Under the pieces are notes generated by a model. It was not told the origin of the DNA, did not search any database, and worked only from the letters and a program-made list of their open reading frames with translations. Below are positions 22,032-30,354 of a DNA stretch of 64,000 nucleotides, in pieces. Every line of letters starts with the position of its first letter. Position 1 is the first letter of the stretch. The stretch covers positions 1 through 64,000 of the forward strand of contig NZ_CP090980.1 of assembly GCF_021513135.1 (NCBI RefSeq). Direction: 5' to 3'. Made by a program: the position numbers and the translations under genes. Source of the DNA: Vibrio sp. SS-MA-C1-2. Its GTDB lineage: Bacteria > Pseudomonadota > Gammaproteobacteria > Enterobacterales > Vibrionaceae.

Positions 22032-22715
22032 TGTAAAGGTGTTTGTGCATCACTTTTAGCTTCCTGCTTTTTTGCGCTTATGCCGCTTTATATCCAGTAT
22101 CAGCCTCAGCTAGAACCTTCACAGATTGTAAATAGTGATAGTCATTGGCTAACCGCTCAACGTATTCTTTGGAGTTTTATTTGTATGATATTAGTACTGA
22201 TATTTAGCCGAAGGTTAAAGTTATTTTTAAGTCATATCTTACAATGGCGGCGTTGGCATCGATATCTGCTTTCTGGATTGTTGGTTGGTGCACAGTTTTG
22301 GATTTTTATTTGGGGTCCACTAAATAAGGAAATTTTAAATATTGCTTTAGGCTATTTTTCACTACCACTCACATTAGTCTTGGTCGGGAAGTTTGTTTAT
22401 AAAGAATCATTAAATCGAATTCAATGGTTTGCCTGTTTTATTGCCGCTCTTAGTACTACCCCTATGTTGTTATTTTTGTACGGTGTAACCAAGTTACCTT
22501 TTACTTTGTTTGGACTACTTGGTTATGTTGAACCAATTCTCGTTTTTATTGTTGGAGTGGTATTAGGTGAAAGTGTTGAAACCGATGAAATGTTTACTTA
22601 TGTGGCTATTATGATGGCACTGATTTTACTTGGTTATGATGGAGTGTTTCGAATGTACTATCAAAGACGCTCAGAACAGAAAAGGATAAAGAATCTAAAG
22701 AAGATGACAAATTAA
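22032..22715 (+). pseudogene. rarD-like EamA-family permease with internal deletion and no clear start
   Basis: The frame encodes a RarD-like membrane protein: RILWSF, GAQFWIFIWGPLNKEILNIALGYFSLPL, and YGVTKLPFTLFGLLGYVEPILVFIVGVVLGE. RarD proteins are about 290-300 residues with ten membrane spans. Here QWFACFIAAL joins directly to STTPMLLFLYGV, so a block of about 70 residues in the middle is missing in frame. Upstream residues (CKGVCASLLASCFFAL) match the N-terminus but no ordinary start codon lies between them and an in-frame TGA; an ATG at 22080 would remove the first span. Deletion plus lost start suggest a pseudogene. Confidence 0.65.
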
Positions 22716-22786
22716 TAAGATGAACTTTGATTGGTCGCAACAAATTTAACTAGAAATAACGTTTTAATTGATGCGACCATTTAATT

Positions 22787-23026
22787 TTATTGTGCGACTT
22801 TCACTCTAATTTTATTTTTTGCCACGCTACTCATATGAAGATTAGCGATTGCAGATTTTGCTTCATCTTCATCCGCCATTTCTACAAATGCAAATCCTTT
22901 TGACACGCCAGTTTCTTGATCTAAAACGAGTGTACATTCCGAGACTGAGCCAAAGTCTGAAAATAAAACACGGACTTCGTGCTCAGTCATAGTACGAGCA
23001 AGGTTACGAACTAGAAGTTTCATCAA
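22787..23026 (-). CDS. Small RRM RNA-binding protein
   Basis: The 79-residue product is a single RNA recognition motif. RNP2 is KLLVRNLA and RNP1 is KGFAFVEM, preceded by the usual DQETGVS turn. Such one-domain RRM proteins are common in Vibrionaceae and Shewanella and bind single-stranded RNA, often induced by cold. The start could be either of two consecutive ATG codons. It is monocistronic, with its own upstream gap. Confidence 0.9.
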   Translation of the reverse strand: MMKLLVRNLARTMTEHEVRVLFSDFGSVSECTLVLDQETGVSKGFAFVEMADEDEAKSAIANLHMSSVAKNKIRVKVAQ

Positions 23027-23840
23027 TTTTCCTATTTAGTTAGGGCTATCATTTAAATATGGGATTGTATAGAGAAGATAAATTACTCATCCCTGTTTAA
23101 GAATCATAATCTAAAGGCTCTTTAAGTTTGAATTGTCGCAGCTTTACCTGAATAAACCAAGATTAATTGCTCTATATCTGTAGAAACTAGAATTTGTTTT
23201 TTGAAAGAGAGGTGAAACATCATTGTTTGATTACTAATTGATAATAATTTGTATCAATGTGATTAGATAATCTTCTGTATCACCATTTTTTAAAGCAAGA
23301 TGGCACGTTTTTTGGCCTTGTTATTAAAAAACTTATCAATCCTTTATCGTCATGATGAATACTTTATATTTTATTTACGTGATATTGATAAAATTAGCAG
23401 ATAAAGTGCGTTTGAAATATATTTTATTTATAATATTTATCGTTATGTGAGCTTTTTTTGACTCTTTTTGTTTTTATTTAAGTACTTGTTTTAGAGGGTA
23501 TTTTATTTGTATAAATCTTTAATTTATAAAAATTTTATAAAATTATTTTTGTTCAGAATTTTTTCATCAATATTTTTTGATTAATTTATGCTCGAAACGG
23601 AAAAAATATCTACTATGCACCCATCGAAACGAGCACAAACCTTGAAAGAGTTATCAGTGTCCAGTTCTTGAATGACATTATGTGGATGAATAAATACTAC
23701 ATATTCAAAGAAGTTGGCACTGTGAGTTTAAAGCAACAATTTGGCATCATTAGTTATTCCTTATGTTGTATCTAAACGTGACCTACACCTTAGCCGTTTT
23801 GTATAAGACATTTATATATAATCAAAGCACAGGAAATATA
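23027..23840. other. 814-bp intergenic region upstream of the RpoQ-like sigma gene
   Basis: No credible coding sequence is seen. The region is very AT-rich and contains inverted repeats, notably ATTGATA-N8-TATCAAT at 23237-23258. The long leader is consistent with a heavily regulated sigma-factor promoter. A GGAAATATA segment just before the ATG at 23841 is the probable ribosome site. An in-frame ATG at 23763 would give an extension unlike other family members. Confidence 0.5.
23382..23403 (+). promoter_or_regulatory. Possible LitR/LuxR-type quorum-sensing regulator site
   Basis: ATATTGATAAAATTAGCAG resembles the Vibrio harveyi LuxR / Aliivibrio LitR consensus TTATTGATAA-N2-TTATCAATAA in its left half (TATTGATAAA) and less so in the right half. 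It lies about 440 bases upstream of a sigma gene resembling rpoQ, which in A. fischeri is controlled by LitR. In AT-rich DNA this match is weak evidence. Confidence 0.25.
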
Positions 23841-24728
23841 ATGCAAACAGAATTTAACGTAAGCAATGAGTCATTCGATCGTGAAGGTTTAGATTTATAT
23901 TTAAAGGATGTAGCAAACTATGAGCTATTAACTGCTGATGAAGAAAAAACATTAACACGTTTAGCTCAAGCAGGGGACAATGTTGCTAGAGATAGAATGA
24001 TTTCAAGTAACTTACGTCTTGTTGTTAAGATGGCGAGCAAATACAGAAATCGTAGTGGAAGTGTGGATTTCTTAGATCTTATTTCAGAAGGTAACTTAGG
24101 TTTAATTCATGCAATCGAAAAGTTTGACCCAGAAAAAGGTTTTAGATTTTCTACTTATGCTGTTTGGTGGATTAAGCAAGCAATTGAGCGTGGTATTTCA
24201 AATAAGTCTCGTACTATTCGTTTACCTAACCATATTGTAAAAGAGTTAAGTAGTTATCTACGTGCAAACAAAGAGCTTTCTAATAATGATAATCAAGGTG
24301 ATGTCTCTACTAAAGATATCGCAAAGCACGTTAATGTAAAAGAGAGTCGCGTAACAAAGGTCTTGAATAGTAATAACTCCATTGTTTCTATTCATACGTT
24401 AGTTAGTGAAGATAACTCGAATCTTTCAATTGAAGAAGTTGTACCTAATGCAGTTCAAATTAATCAAGAAGAAGAGATTCAACAGGATCAAACACATGTG
24501 TTGTTGACTGAACTTCTTTATGAATTGTCAGAGAGAGAACGTGATATTTTAATGTTACGTTATGGCTTGCTTGGACATAATGCAGCAACATTAGACGAAA
24601 TTAGCGGTATGTATAAAATTACTCGTGAGCGTATTCGTCAGATTCAAATTAAGTCACTAACTAAGCTTCGTCATATTGTTGAGGATCGAGGTTTAGAAAA
24701 AGAAACATTATTAAGCATGTTTATGTAA
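23841..24728 (+). CDS. rpoQ: RpoS-family alternative sigma factor, RpoQ-like
   Basis: The 295-residue protein has the sigma-70 layout from region 1.2 on: DGLDLYLKDVANYELLTADEE-type region 1.2, region 2 (LRLVVKMASKYRNRSG, LDLISEGNLGLIHAIEKFDPEKGFRFSTYAVWWIKQAI), region 3, and region 4 (LSERERDILMLRYGL, then ITRERIRQIQIKSLTKLR). It is shorter than RpoS (about 330) and diverges in region 3, as RpoQ does. RpoQ is a quorum-regulated sigma factor that represses luminescence and affects motility in Aliivibrio. The symbol is by resemblance; a second RpoS-type sigma is the alternative. Confidence 0.72.
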   Translation: MQTEFNVSNESFDREGLDLYLKDVANYELLTADEEKTLTRLAQAGDNVARDRMISSNLRLVVKMASKYRNRSGSVDFLDLISEGNLGLIHAIEKFDPEKGFRFSTYAVWWIKQAIERGISNKSRTIRLPNHIVKELSSYLRANKELSNNDNQGDVSTKDIAKHVNVKESRVTKVLNSNNSIVSIHTLVSEDNSNLSIEEVVPNAVQINQEEEIQQDQTHVLLTELLYELSERERDILMLRYGLLGHNAATLDEISGMYKITRERIRQIQIKSLTKLRHIVEDRGLEKETLLSMFM

Positions 24729-24752
24729 TTGCGGTTAAATAAAACTTAAAAT

Positions 24753-24800
24753 CTTTAAGATGAGCCATATAATGGAGTTGGTTGATCTTAAAGTTTTAAT
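24753..24800 (+). terminator. Probable terminator of the sigma gene
   Basis: CTTTAAGAT (24753-24761) pairs perfectly with ATCTTAAAG (24785-24793) and is followed by TTTT. The loop is long (23 bases). It lies 24 bases after the stop of the sigma gene. Confidence 0.55.
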
Positions 24801-25164
24801 TTGATTGATTAGTACATAGATCTTGGACGATGCTATCATCTTAAATTTGTCGTCTATTTTGATAAACTCTGCACCGAATAAATTAGAAGATTTATTGGTG
24901 CATGATATCAAAGTTGAAGTTAATCATGCTGATTAAAGCAATAATCAATACTTAAATATACCCCCTTCATACTTCAGTCAACTAGGTTGTCAATATCCCT
25001 CATTATTCATTTCGATTATTTTAGGTCTGAGACAGTATTTTATTAAAAGCAACAAAATATTAAACCGTTATTCATTATCGAAAATGTGACACCTAAAGGC
25101 TTTTCAAGTAGAAATATGATTATTACTATCTTATTTAACTCACGAGAAAAATAGGATTGATAAC
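24801..25164. other. Intergenic region with a strong hairpin
   Basis: About 360 bases without a coding sequence. The main structure is at 24870-24902: TGCACC-G-AATAAAT, a six-base loop, then ATTTATT-GGTGCA, a 13-base-pair stem with one bulge. No U tract follows, so it may be a structured RNA element rather than a terminator. AGGATT just before 25165 is the ribosome site of the next gene. Confidence 0.4.
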
Positions 25165-25374
25165 ATGAAAACAGAGTTTTTTTGTAAGGAATGCCAAGGT
25201 CGACTCAGTGATGATGATCTTTTTTGTTCCTCATGTGGCGCGGAAATTTACGATGAATTAGATTGTGCCGAGTGTAGTGCATCTTTTTGTGTCGGCGAAG
25301 AGCGTTGTCCTCAATGTGGTACTCCCCTTAATAAAGAGGAACAAGCCAAGTCATGGAAAAGAACGAGCGCGTGA
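25165..25374 (+). CDS. Double zinc-ribbon small protein
   Basis: The 69-residue protein has four CxxC pairs: CKEC, CSSC, CAEC and CPQC, matching a double zinc-ribbon (DZANK-like) fold. Such modules mediate protein or nucleic-acid contacts, but the specific role is unknown. AGGATTGATAAC precedes the ATG. It overlaps the next small gene by 22 bases, suggesting the two are made together. Confidence 0.75.
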   Translation: MKTEFFCKECQGRLSDDDLFCSSCGAEIYDELDCAECSASFCVGEERCPQCGTPLNKEEQAKSWKRTSA

Positions 25375-25526
25375 ATTGCCAGTTTTGCGATGAACTTATC
25401 AGTCAAAATGCTATCATTTGTCCTTATTGTCGATCAAAAAATCCAACGATTGAATTTAGTTGTATTGGCGCTTTAATCTTTATTTGCTTGGTTTTTAGTA
25501 TGTACTTTGTTTACTCTTGGTTATAA
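25353..25526 (+). CDS. Small zinc-ribbon membrane protein (57 aa)
   Basis: Starting inside the previous gene in another frame, this product has the zinc ribbon CQFC...CPYC at residues 9-26 and one membrane span at about 37-57 (CIGALIFICLVFSMYFVYSW). The two CxxC pairs resemble those of its neighbour, so it is probably real despite its size. A membrane-tethered partner of the preceding zinc-ribbon protein is plausible. A terminator follows at 25592. Confidence 0.65.
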   Translation: MEKNERVNCQFCDELISQNAIICPYCRSKNPTIEFSCIGALIFICLVFSMYFVYSWL

Positions 25527-25591
25527 GAAAATGGGATTTTAATGGTGATACTATGATAGATATATCAAATCCCGTAATTATAATTGAGTTT

Positions 25592-25616
25592 AAGAGGGCA
25601 TTTAGCCCTCTTTTAT
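25592..25616 (+). terminator. Rho-independent terminator
   Basis: GAGGGC-ATTTA-GCCCTC followed by TTTTATTTT ends the zinc-ribbon pair. AAGA on the left pairs partly with the T run, so it may also work for the convergent SGNH gene. Confidence 0.85.
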
Positions 25617-25652
25617 TTTGGATTAAACGGCTAACTGAACCAAATTGAAATC

Positions 25653-26432
25653 TTAATATTTAGTTCTAAATTCTGAAACAGTTTCCCATGCAACTTGTTG
25701 TAATTTTTGCGCAACGTCTTCTTTCATATCAGTATCAATTGGAATTGCACCACCCTCAGGTGAAGCATTGTATAACGTAGAATAAAGGGTGGCAGCAGCT
25801 AGGTAAGAACCGGCTAAAGAAGGGTGTGAACCATCGGTATGATACAGTTCGATTTCAGGGTATTCATTAATCGCTTTTTCGAATGCCAAACCAACAGGGG
25901 CAACATAGCTATTGGTTTCTTCTGCAATGTTTATATACGCTTCAGCTAAGTCATCAAACTTCTCTGGCTCAGACTTTTTAGCCCAAGTCATCATAAATAC
26001 AACTTGAGAGCCTTTACTTTGCGCGTAGCTAGCCATTTGCTTTGCTGATTTTTCAAAGTATTTACGGCTATCTTCATTATTTGTAATTGGTTCTGTTGAA
26101 TGGCCCTGAAAAACAACAGTATCCCAATCTTTTTGAGTATATTGGAACTTCAAGTTATTTTCGTGCCAGCCTAGACGACCACTTGAGATTGCTAACCCGC
26201 GGTAACTATAACCATCTGCATTGTTTGGCTTTAATGAACGAGTAAGATCACGCAAGCGAGTATTTAGATGATTATTATAGTGGGTATATGAATTACCATA
26301 AAGTGCCACAATTTTACTTTCATTTTCAAGTGTCTGACTTGGATGATCCGCCTGTGGTTTTGCAAAACAAGATGCAGATATAATCGTTAAGCCGATTGCA
26401 GAATATTTCAATAATTTCATTATGTTACCCAT
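25653..26432 (-). CDS. Secreted SGNH/GDSL-like hydrolase
   Basis: The product (255 residues from MKLLKYS at 26420, or 259 from the first ATG) has a signal peptide ending near SASCFA. SGNH blocks are visible: VALYGNSYT (block I, nucleophile Ser), VVFQGHS (block III-like) and DGSHPS (block V, catalytic Asp and His). The family hydrolyses esters, often acetyl or lipid esters; the substrate is unknown. It may be a lipoprotein since a Cys follows Ser near the cleavage site. Convergent to the zinc-ribbon genes. Confidence 0.75.
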   Translation of the reverse strand: MGNIMKLLKYSAIGLTIISASCFAKPQADHPSQTLENESKIVALYGNSYTHYNNHLNTRLRDLTRSLKPNNADGYSYRGLAISSGRLGWHENNLKFQYTQKDWDTVVFQGHSTEPITNNEDSRKYFEKSAKQMASYAQSKGSQVVFMMTWAKKSEPEKFDDLAEAYINIAEETNSYVAPVGLAFEKAINEYPEIELYHTDGSHPSLAGSYLAAATLYSTLYNASPEGGAIPIDTDMKEDVAQKLQQVAWETVSEFRTKY

Positions 26433-26625
26433 GTGATAGAATTTACAGAAAGATTAAAGTACCTAGGAAATCTGACAATGGGAATAGGTATTTCCCATCT
26501 TTAAACTAGATCTTCGTCACACAAGAATGTATAAATTTGACATTAAGAATTAAACTAAGTGCATATATTTTCACGTTAAAAACTAACATAAGGCATTAAT
26601 TTTTGTATATTAGAGTTTTAGGCAT

Positions 26626-26710
26626 TCATACAAATCCATATTATGAATCGCATCAAATACCGATTTTTTTTGATCAAGTCTTCTTGGTCAGTATTTTGGG
26701 AAATAAACAA
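26626..26710 (-). pseudogene. Relic of the AlpA-like regulator gene
   Basis: On the minus strand this stretch parallels the C-terminal half of the intact AlpA-like gene at 32297-32500. It reads FPKILTKKT, stop, SKK against FPKHCTGRLYSKK in the intact gene, and both end in the codons around ATGGATTTGTA. In-frame stops show it is dead. It marks the left edge of a decayed relative of the mobile element. Confidence 0.6.
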
Positions 26711-26756
26711 GAAACACATTTATTTCTTGTTTATATTTCAGACTTGTCATTTGATT

Positions 26757-27737
26757 CTAATCAGAAAGAAAAACATGAATTAAATCATCAAAACCACTTC
26801 TGCTGTAATGGATTTCTTCAACGCGAAGCCTTTTAGCTAATCTTAGTTTAAAAACTGGCAACCTGTGTGATGCCTTAAGTTTTAAATTCAGGCCTATTTT
26901 AATTGTATTAAGTTTTTCTTTGTCATGGTCGATTGAATCAAGAAGGATTTTATTCTTGGTTTTAAATTGTTTGTTGTAAACTACCAGTGCAATTAATAGA
27001 ATAGTAAATGGTATCAATATCTTATCTAGGGTTGTGGCCAAGAGAATTGTAGCGGCTAATGCCATTATTTTATGTACTGATTTCTTTTTACTGTGATTGA
27101 AAATTTTCTTCTGATAAGACTCAATGCGACAGAGTAAAGGTTTAACTTGGAGCAAATCTCTCTGAATCATACCTAAGACAACTTCATCTTTGTCACTCCA
27201 TGCTAATGCTTTAGCGATCGCTTTGTCACTAAAACAATCGACGTTTATCAGATTGATGACTTGGTGTTTTCCTGAATTTAAGTCGCGTAGTTTGGCACTC
27301 ATGGGTGAATATTCATCAGTGGGATCATTAATCGTAAAACCAATTGTTTTGCTCCAAAAGTGGACGCGTCTAGCGTGGCATTCATTTGTTCCATTTACAT
27401 TGCTTAATTTTCCAACAAAAGAACAGTTCAAATCAAAAGATTCTTTCGAGCCAATCATTGATTTTAGGTGTGAAATTGCAAAAGTTACTAATTTGGAGCC
27501 ATAACCTTTGTTGCAGTTTCCGGTTTCTGGATGATTGCCGAATAAATCAATAATATATAATTTATTCTGATCTTCGGTGGAAACTTTCTCAATATTTAAA
27601 GTTATTTTAACGACCCTCTGATCATCATACCATTCAAGCAACTCATATTGGATATGATTATCAGATCTGTTGATAGTGATGATTGAATCTTCTATTCTTG
27701 TTATTCTCTTTTCATATCGTGTCATTTTAGAAGCCAT
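26757..27737 (-). CDS. GNAT-like hypothetical protein with membrane segments
   Basis: The 326-residue product has NCNKGYGSKLVTFAISHLKSM near residue 80, which resembles the acetyl-CoA-binding loop of GNAT acetyltransferases (Q/RxxGxG/A). WSKTIGFTINDPTDEYSPMSAKL follows like the end of that fold. Two hydrophobic segments come at about residues 222-255 (IMALAATILLATTLDKILIPFTILLIALVVY). It lies between two relics of element genes, so it is probably cargo of an older element. No closer function is recognised. Confidence 0.55.
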   Translation of the reverse strand: MASKMTRYEKRITRIEDSIITINRSDNHIQYELLEWYDDQRVVKITLNIEKVSTEDQNKLYIIDLFGNHPETGNCNKGYGSKLVTFAISHLKSMIGSKESFDLNCSFVGKLSNVNGTNECHARRVHFWSKTIGFTINDPTDEYSPMSAKLRDLNSGKHQVINLINVDCFSDKAIAKALAWSDKDEVVLGMIQRDLLQVKPLLCRIESYQKKIFNHSKKKSVHKIMALAATILLATTLDKILIPFTILLIALVVYNKQFKTKNKILLDSIDHDKEKLNTIKIGLNLKLKASHRLPVFKLRLAKRLRVEEIHYSRSGFDDLIHVFLSD

Positions 27738-27846
27738 TTACAAGGTCAATTTTATTTTTTAATTATAGGTGATCAAACATTTATATTTAGGGTAGAGTAC
27801 AAAGCCCAGTAATTACTCTATGTGTTAATGGTGTTTTTATTAAGAA

Positions 27847-28085
27847 TAACTGAAAACTTTGGTGCAGCTAATCGCAGATATTTAAACATCCTTTGTTTCT
27901 CTCTTGCTCGACAGTGTGGGGTGTTGCTGAGGGAATTTTCTCGGTGAGTGCTTCTCTGGTGTTTGATAATGCTTTAGTTGGAATTAGTAAGGCGTTCAAT
28001 TTTTGAGTAATCGGTATCGAATTGTGCAGAATCGGGTTTTAAAGCTTGTTATAGGACGTCTATTTCACTTTTTAAAGATATCAAA
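27847..28085 (-). pseudogene. Relic of the StbC-like gene
   Basis: The sequence parallels 41137-41370, part of the intact StbC-like gene, in the same orientation. Shared runs include TTTTCTCGGTGAGTGCTTC and CATCTATTTCACTTTTTAA-like stretches. Coding on the minus strand starts well (TEKI, TVEQE) but is broken by frameshifts and a stop. It abuts the left attachment repeat and comes from a related, decayed element. Confidence 0.75.
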
Positions 28086-28090
28086 TTAAT

Positions 28091-28325
28091 AAAGTTGGTT
28101 TTAAATCACAGTAAAAAATGTTGGTACCTTAGATGGTACCTTTTGATAATCAAAAAATAAAAAGCCCCCATACTATTTATTACAAGAAATAGAAGCAATG
28201 GAGGCTATAAGTATCATTTCATGTCGATTAATCAGTTTATTATCAATTGGTTATGTTAATCATCAATCGCCATGGCCATTAATGACATTGGGTGAATGGC
28301 TTCTAGATGGCTGTTTTCTTCCAAT
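28091..28325. repeat. Left attachment repeat (attL) with duplicated glpC 3' end
   Basis: These 235 bases match 63611-63822 at the other end of the element with scattered mismatches and a 23-base difference in the terminator loop. The last 43 bases (28283-28325) are identical and encode LEENSHLEAIHPMS of GlpC on the minus strand. The copy includes the glpC stop (28256-28258) and terminator, and lies next to the integrase gene. Identity stops abruptly after CCAAT. Confidence 0.9.
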
Positions 28326-28552
28326 AGAATGTGGTTATATTACTGGTTGTATATACAGTTTTATCCATACCTGTTTTTTCATCAATCTTAGTCTATTTTT
28401 TCATTTATCTTTATGAATTTAAATGGTTTATAAGCATTTTGTGTTGTTGCTTTTTAGTCTGTTTTTATTACTGATTATTCGTTTTTTCTACAAAGTCTCA
28501 GTTATAGTCAAAAATGAATGGTACCTTTTCGGTACTCTGTTGGTACCCTATT
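28119..28552. promoter_or_regulatory. Clustered GGTACC sites around attL, possible integrase/excisionase arm sites
   Basis: GGTACC occurs twice at 28121-28142 (TTGGTACCTTAGATGGTACC) and again as GGTACCTTTTCGGTACT and TTGGTACCC around 28519-28550, just before the integrase start. The first pair is also present next to attR. The repetition of a six-base palindrome at this density, at both ends, suggests protein-binding sites used in recombination or int control. Confidence 0.4.
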
Positions 28553-28585
28553 TATTGGGTAGGGTTAGCAATGGAGTGCATAACT

Positions 28586-29809
28586 ATGCCAAAAGTTACA
28601 GATTTATACTTACGTTCTAAATATAATAAACCTCAGCCAACTCAACAGATTATTGCTTATCGTCCATTCTTATTTGTGAGAATTACCAAGACAGGAATTA
28701 TTAGTTGGTTATACCGAAGTCAACTGAATGGTAACCGTTTTAAACTTGTATTGGGACGTTATCCTGCTATGAAGATCAGCGATGCGGTTGCAATATCTAA
28801 TGAGTATAGTGAACTATTAGAGCAAGGTATTGACCCAAGAGTGAGACAAGAGAAAGATGAGTGCGCGATTAAAACGTATGATGATCTTTTTAGGTTCAAA
28901 TGCCAACAACTAGATCTATCTCCTAAAACCTTGAATAGCCAACAGTATAGTTATGGTGGCTTATTAAAAAAGCGCATTGGACATTTTGAGTTAGCTAAAG
29001 CTACCCGAATGGATTACGTTGTTCAGTTGAATAAAATTAAAACAATCGTCTCACCAGGTTATCTTTTCACGCTTTTTACCAATATCAAAAGTACCCTCAA
29101 TCTAGCGGTAAAATATGACATTATCGCCAAAAATCCACTTGGACCATTAAATCCAGCCGATATTGGTGCTGTAAAGTCTCGAAGAACGAACCATATCGCA
29201 ACGGAAGAGATAGGGCAGTTTTGGTTAGCTATCAATGAAATCCACTCTCTAGAGCAAGATCGTATTCTGTATAAACTCTATCTTATTTTTGGTTGTCGTC
29301 GTAGTGAATTGTTGGATGCGAAGAAAGGTGAGTTTGATTTGATAAATAAGGTGTGGACGTTGCCAGCCAATCGTCACAAAACAGGAAAAAAATCACAAGC
29401 ACCTATTTTACGAGTAATCCCCAAATTGGCAGAGCAATTAATCAAACAATTACCCGAAAATTCAAGCCAATATTTGTTCCCAGCTAGAAATGGAAAAGAG
29501 CAGCCATTATCTCGTCACGTTGTTGATAATATCAAAAATAAGGTCAATGAACGGCTAGTGTCTAAAGGGCTTACCACAATGACAACTCATGATATTAGGC
29601 GAGTTTGCCGGAATGCATGGGAAAGAAAGCCGTTAAGGTTTAATTTTCATGTTGCAGAGTCGATGCTTGGCCATAAAGTGAATACGGGAGTTGCACGCCA
29701 TTATTTAGACTATGACTACTTAGACGAGCAGGGAGAGTATTACGAACGTTGGTGTGAGTATATTCTTGAACTATACCATATTGAAAACAAGATAATCACT
29801 ACAAATTAA
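28586..29809 (+). CDS. int: P4-type tyrosine recombinase, element integrase
   Basis: From ATG at 28586 the product is 407 residues. The N-terminal arm-binding domain (DUF4102 type) shows SWLYRSQLNGNRFKLVLGRYP and LLEQGIDPR. The catalytic set is complete: Arg238 in GCRRSEL, His335 and Arg338 in HDIRR, His363 in LGHK, and Tyr373 in ARHYLDY. P4-type integrases usually use tRNA genes; here the target is the 3' end of glpC, 260 bases away across attL. ATG codons at 28514 and 28571 are in frame but give poor family matches. Confidence 0.93.
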   Translation: MPKVTDLYLRSKYNKPQPTQQIIAYRPFLFVRITKTGIISWLYRSQLNGNRFKLVLGRYPAMKISDAVAISNEYSELLEQGIDPRVRQEKDECAIKTYDDLFRFKCQQLDLSPKTLNSQQYSYGGLLKKRIGHFELAKATRMDYVVQLNKIKTIVSPGYLFTLFTNIKSTLNLAVKYDIIAKNPLGPLNPADIGAVKSRRTNHIATEEIGQFWLAINEIHSLEQDRILYKLYLIFGCRRSELLDAKKGEFDLINKVWTLPANRHKTGKKSQAPILRVIPKLAEQLIKQLPENSSQYLFPARNGKEQPLSRHVVDNIKNKVNERLVSKGLTTMTTHDIRRVCRNAWERKPLRFNFHVAESMLGHKVNTGVARHYLDYDYLDEQGEYYERWCEYILELYHIENKIITTN

Positions 29810-30354
29810 TGTCGGAGTCCAATAGAGTTTGATCACTTTTCAGGTGAATTACGGGTGAGTAAGTCACAATAAAGATTGATCAATTTTAAACACGTTTTTG
29901 TATGAAAATGTGTTAGCCAGTAAAGGAGTTTATTGACTCAGAATTGGGTAGCTAGAACAACTATTACTTTCTTATTTAAACATGATCACTTTGTGATTAC
30001 AGATAAGTTATCGATGTAAAGCTCTTGTACAAATACTTATTTTTAAATATTGGGTTTCGCTAATCAGTTCATTTTATTTCACTCCACATATTGTAGCTTA
30101 TGAGCTACTAACGTGTTGTGACTACATAGTTGATTTCCTTTATTGATAATGAATTTTGCACTACCTCAGTTATCCCTTTGTGAGTTAATTATGTTAAATA
30201 GTTATTTTTTGTATTCATTAAAAAATTGAAAATAATTATTGCATACTAGGACGTAAAGCTGTAGGCTTTACACATCAAAGCCAAACAGAGTGATTTTTTG
30301 GATTTATTTGGTACTAGTTCGTAAAATTGTTTATTATTTAAATGGTGTAATTGA
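29810..30354. other. 545-bp gap between integrase and lipoprotein gene
   Basis: No coding sequence is supported. A perfect hairpin GTAAAGC-TGTAG-GCTTTAC lies near 30251-30271, about 90 bases before the lipoprotein start, and could be a leader structure. The rest is AT-rich with no feature I recognise. Confidence 0.4.

Noticed and set aside
23237-23258. ATTGATA-N8-TATCAAT as a LitR/LuxR site
   Set aside because: Half sites match but the spacing is four bases longer than the consensus allows.
28198-28416. 72-residue frame next to the integrase
   Set aside because: It is the reverse strand of the duplicated glpC end in attL. The like frame at 63653-63850 has the same cause.
30240-30300. Resemblance to a class I c-di-GMP riboswitch (GGACGTAAAGC)
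   Set aside because: Only the second stem is suggestive; the conserved first part is lacking.
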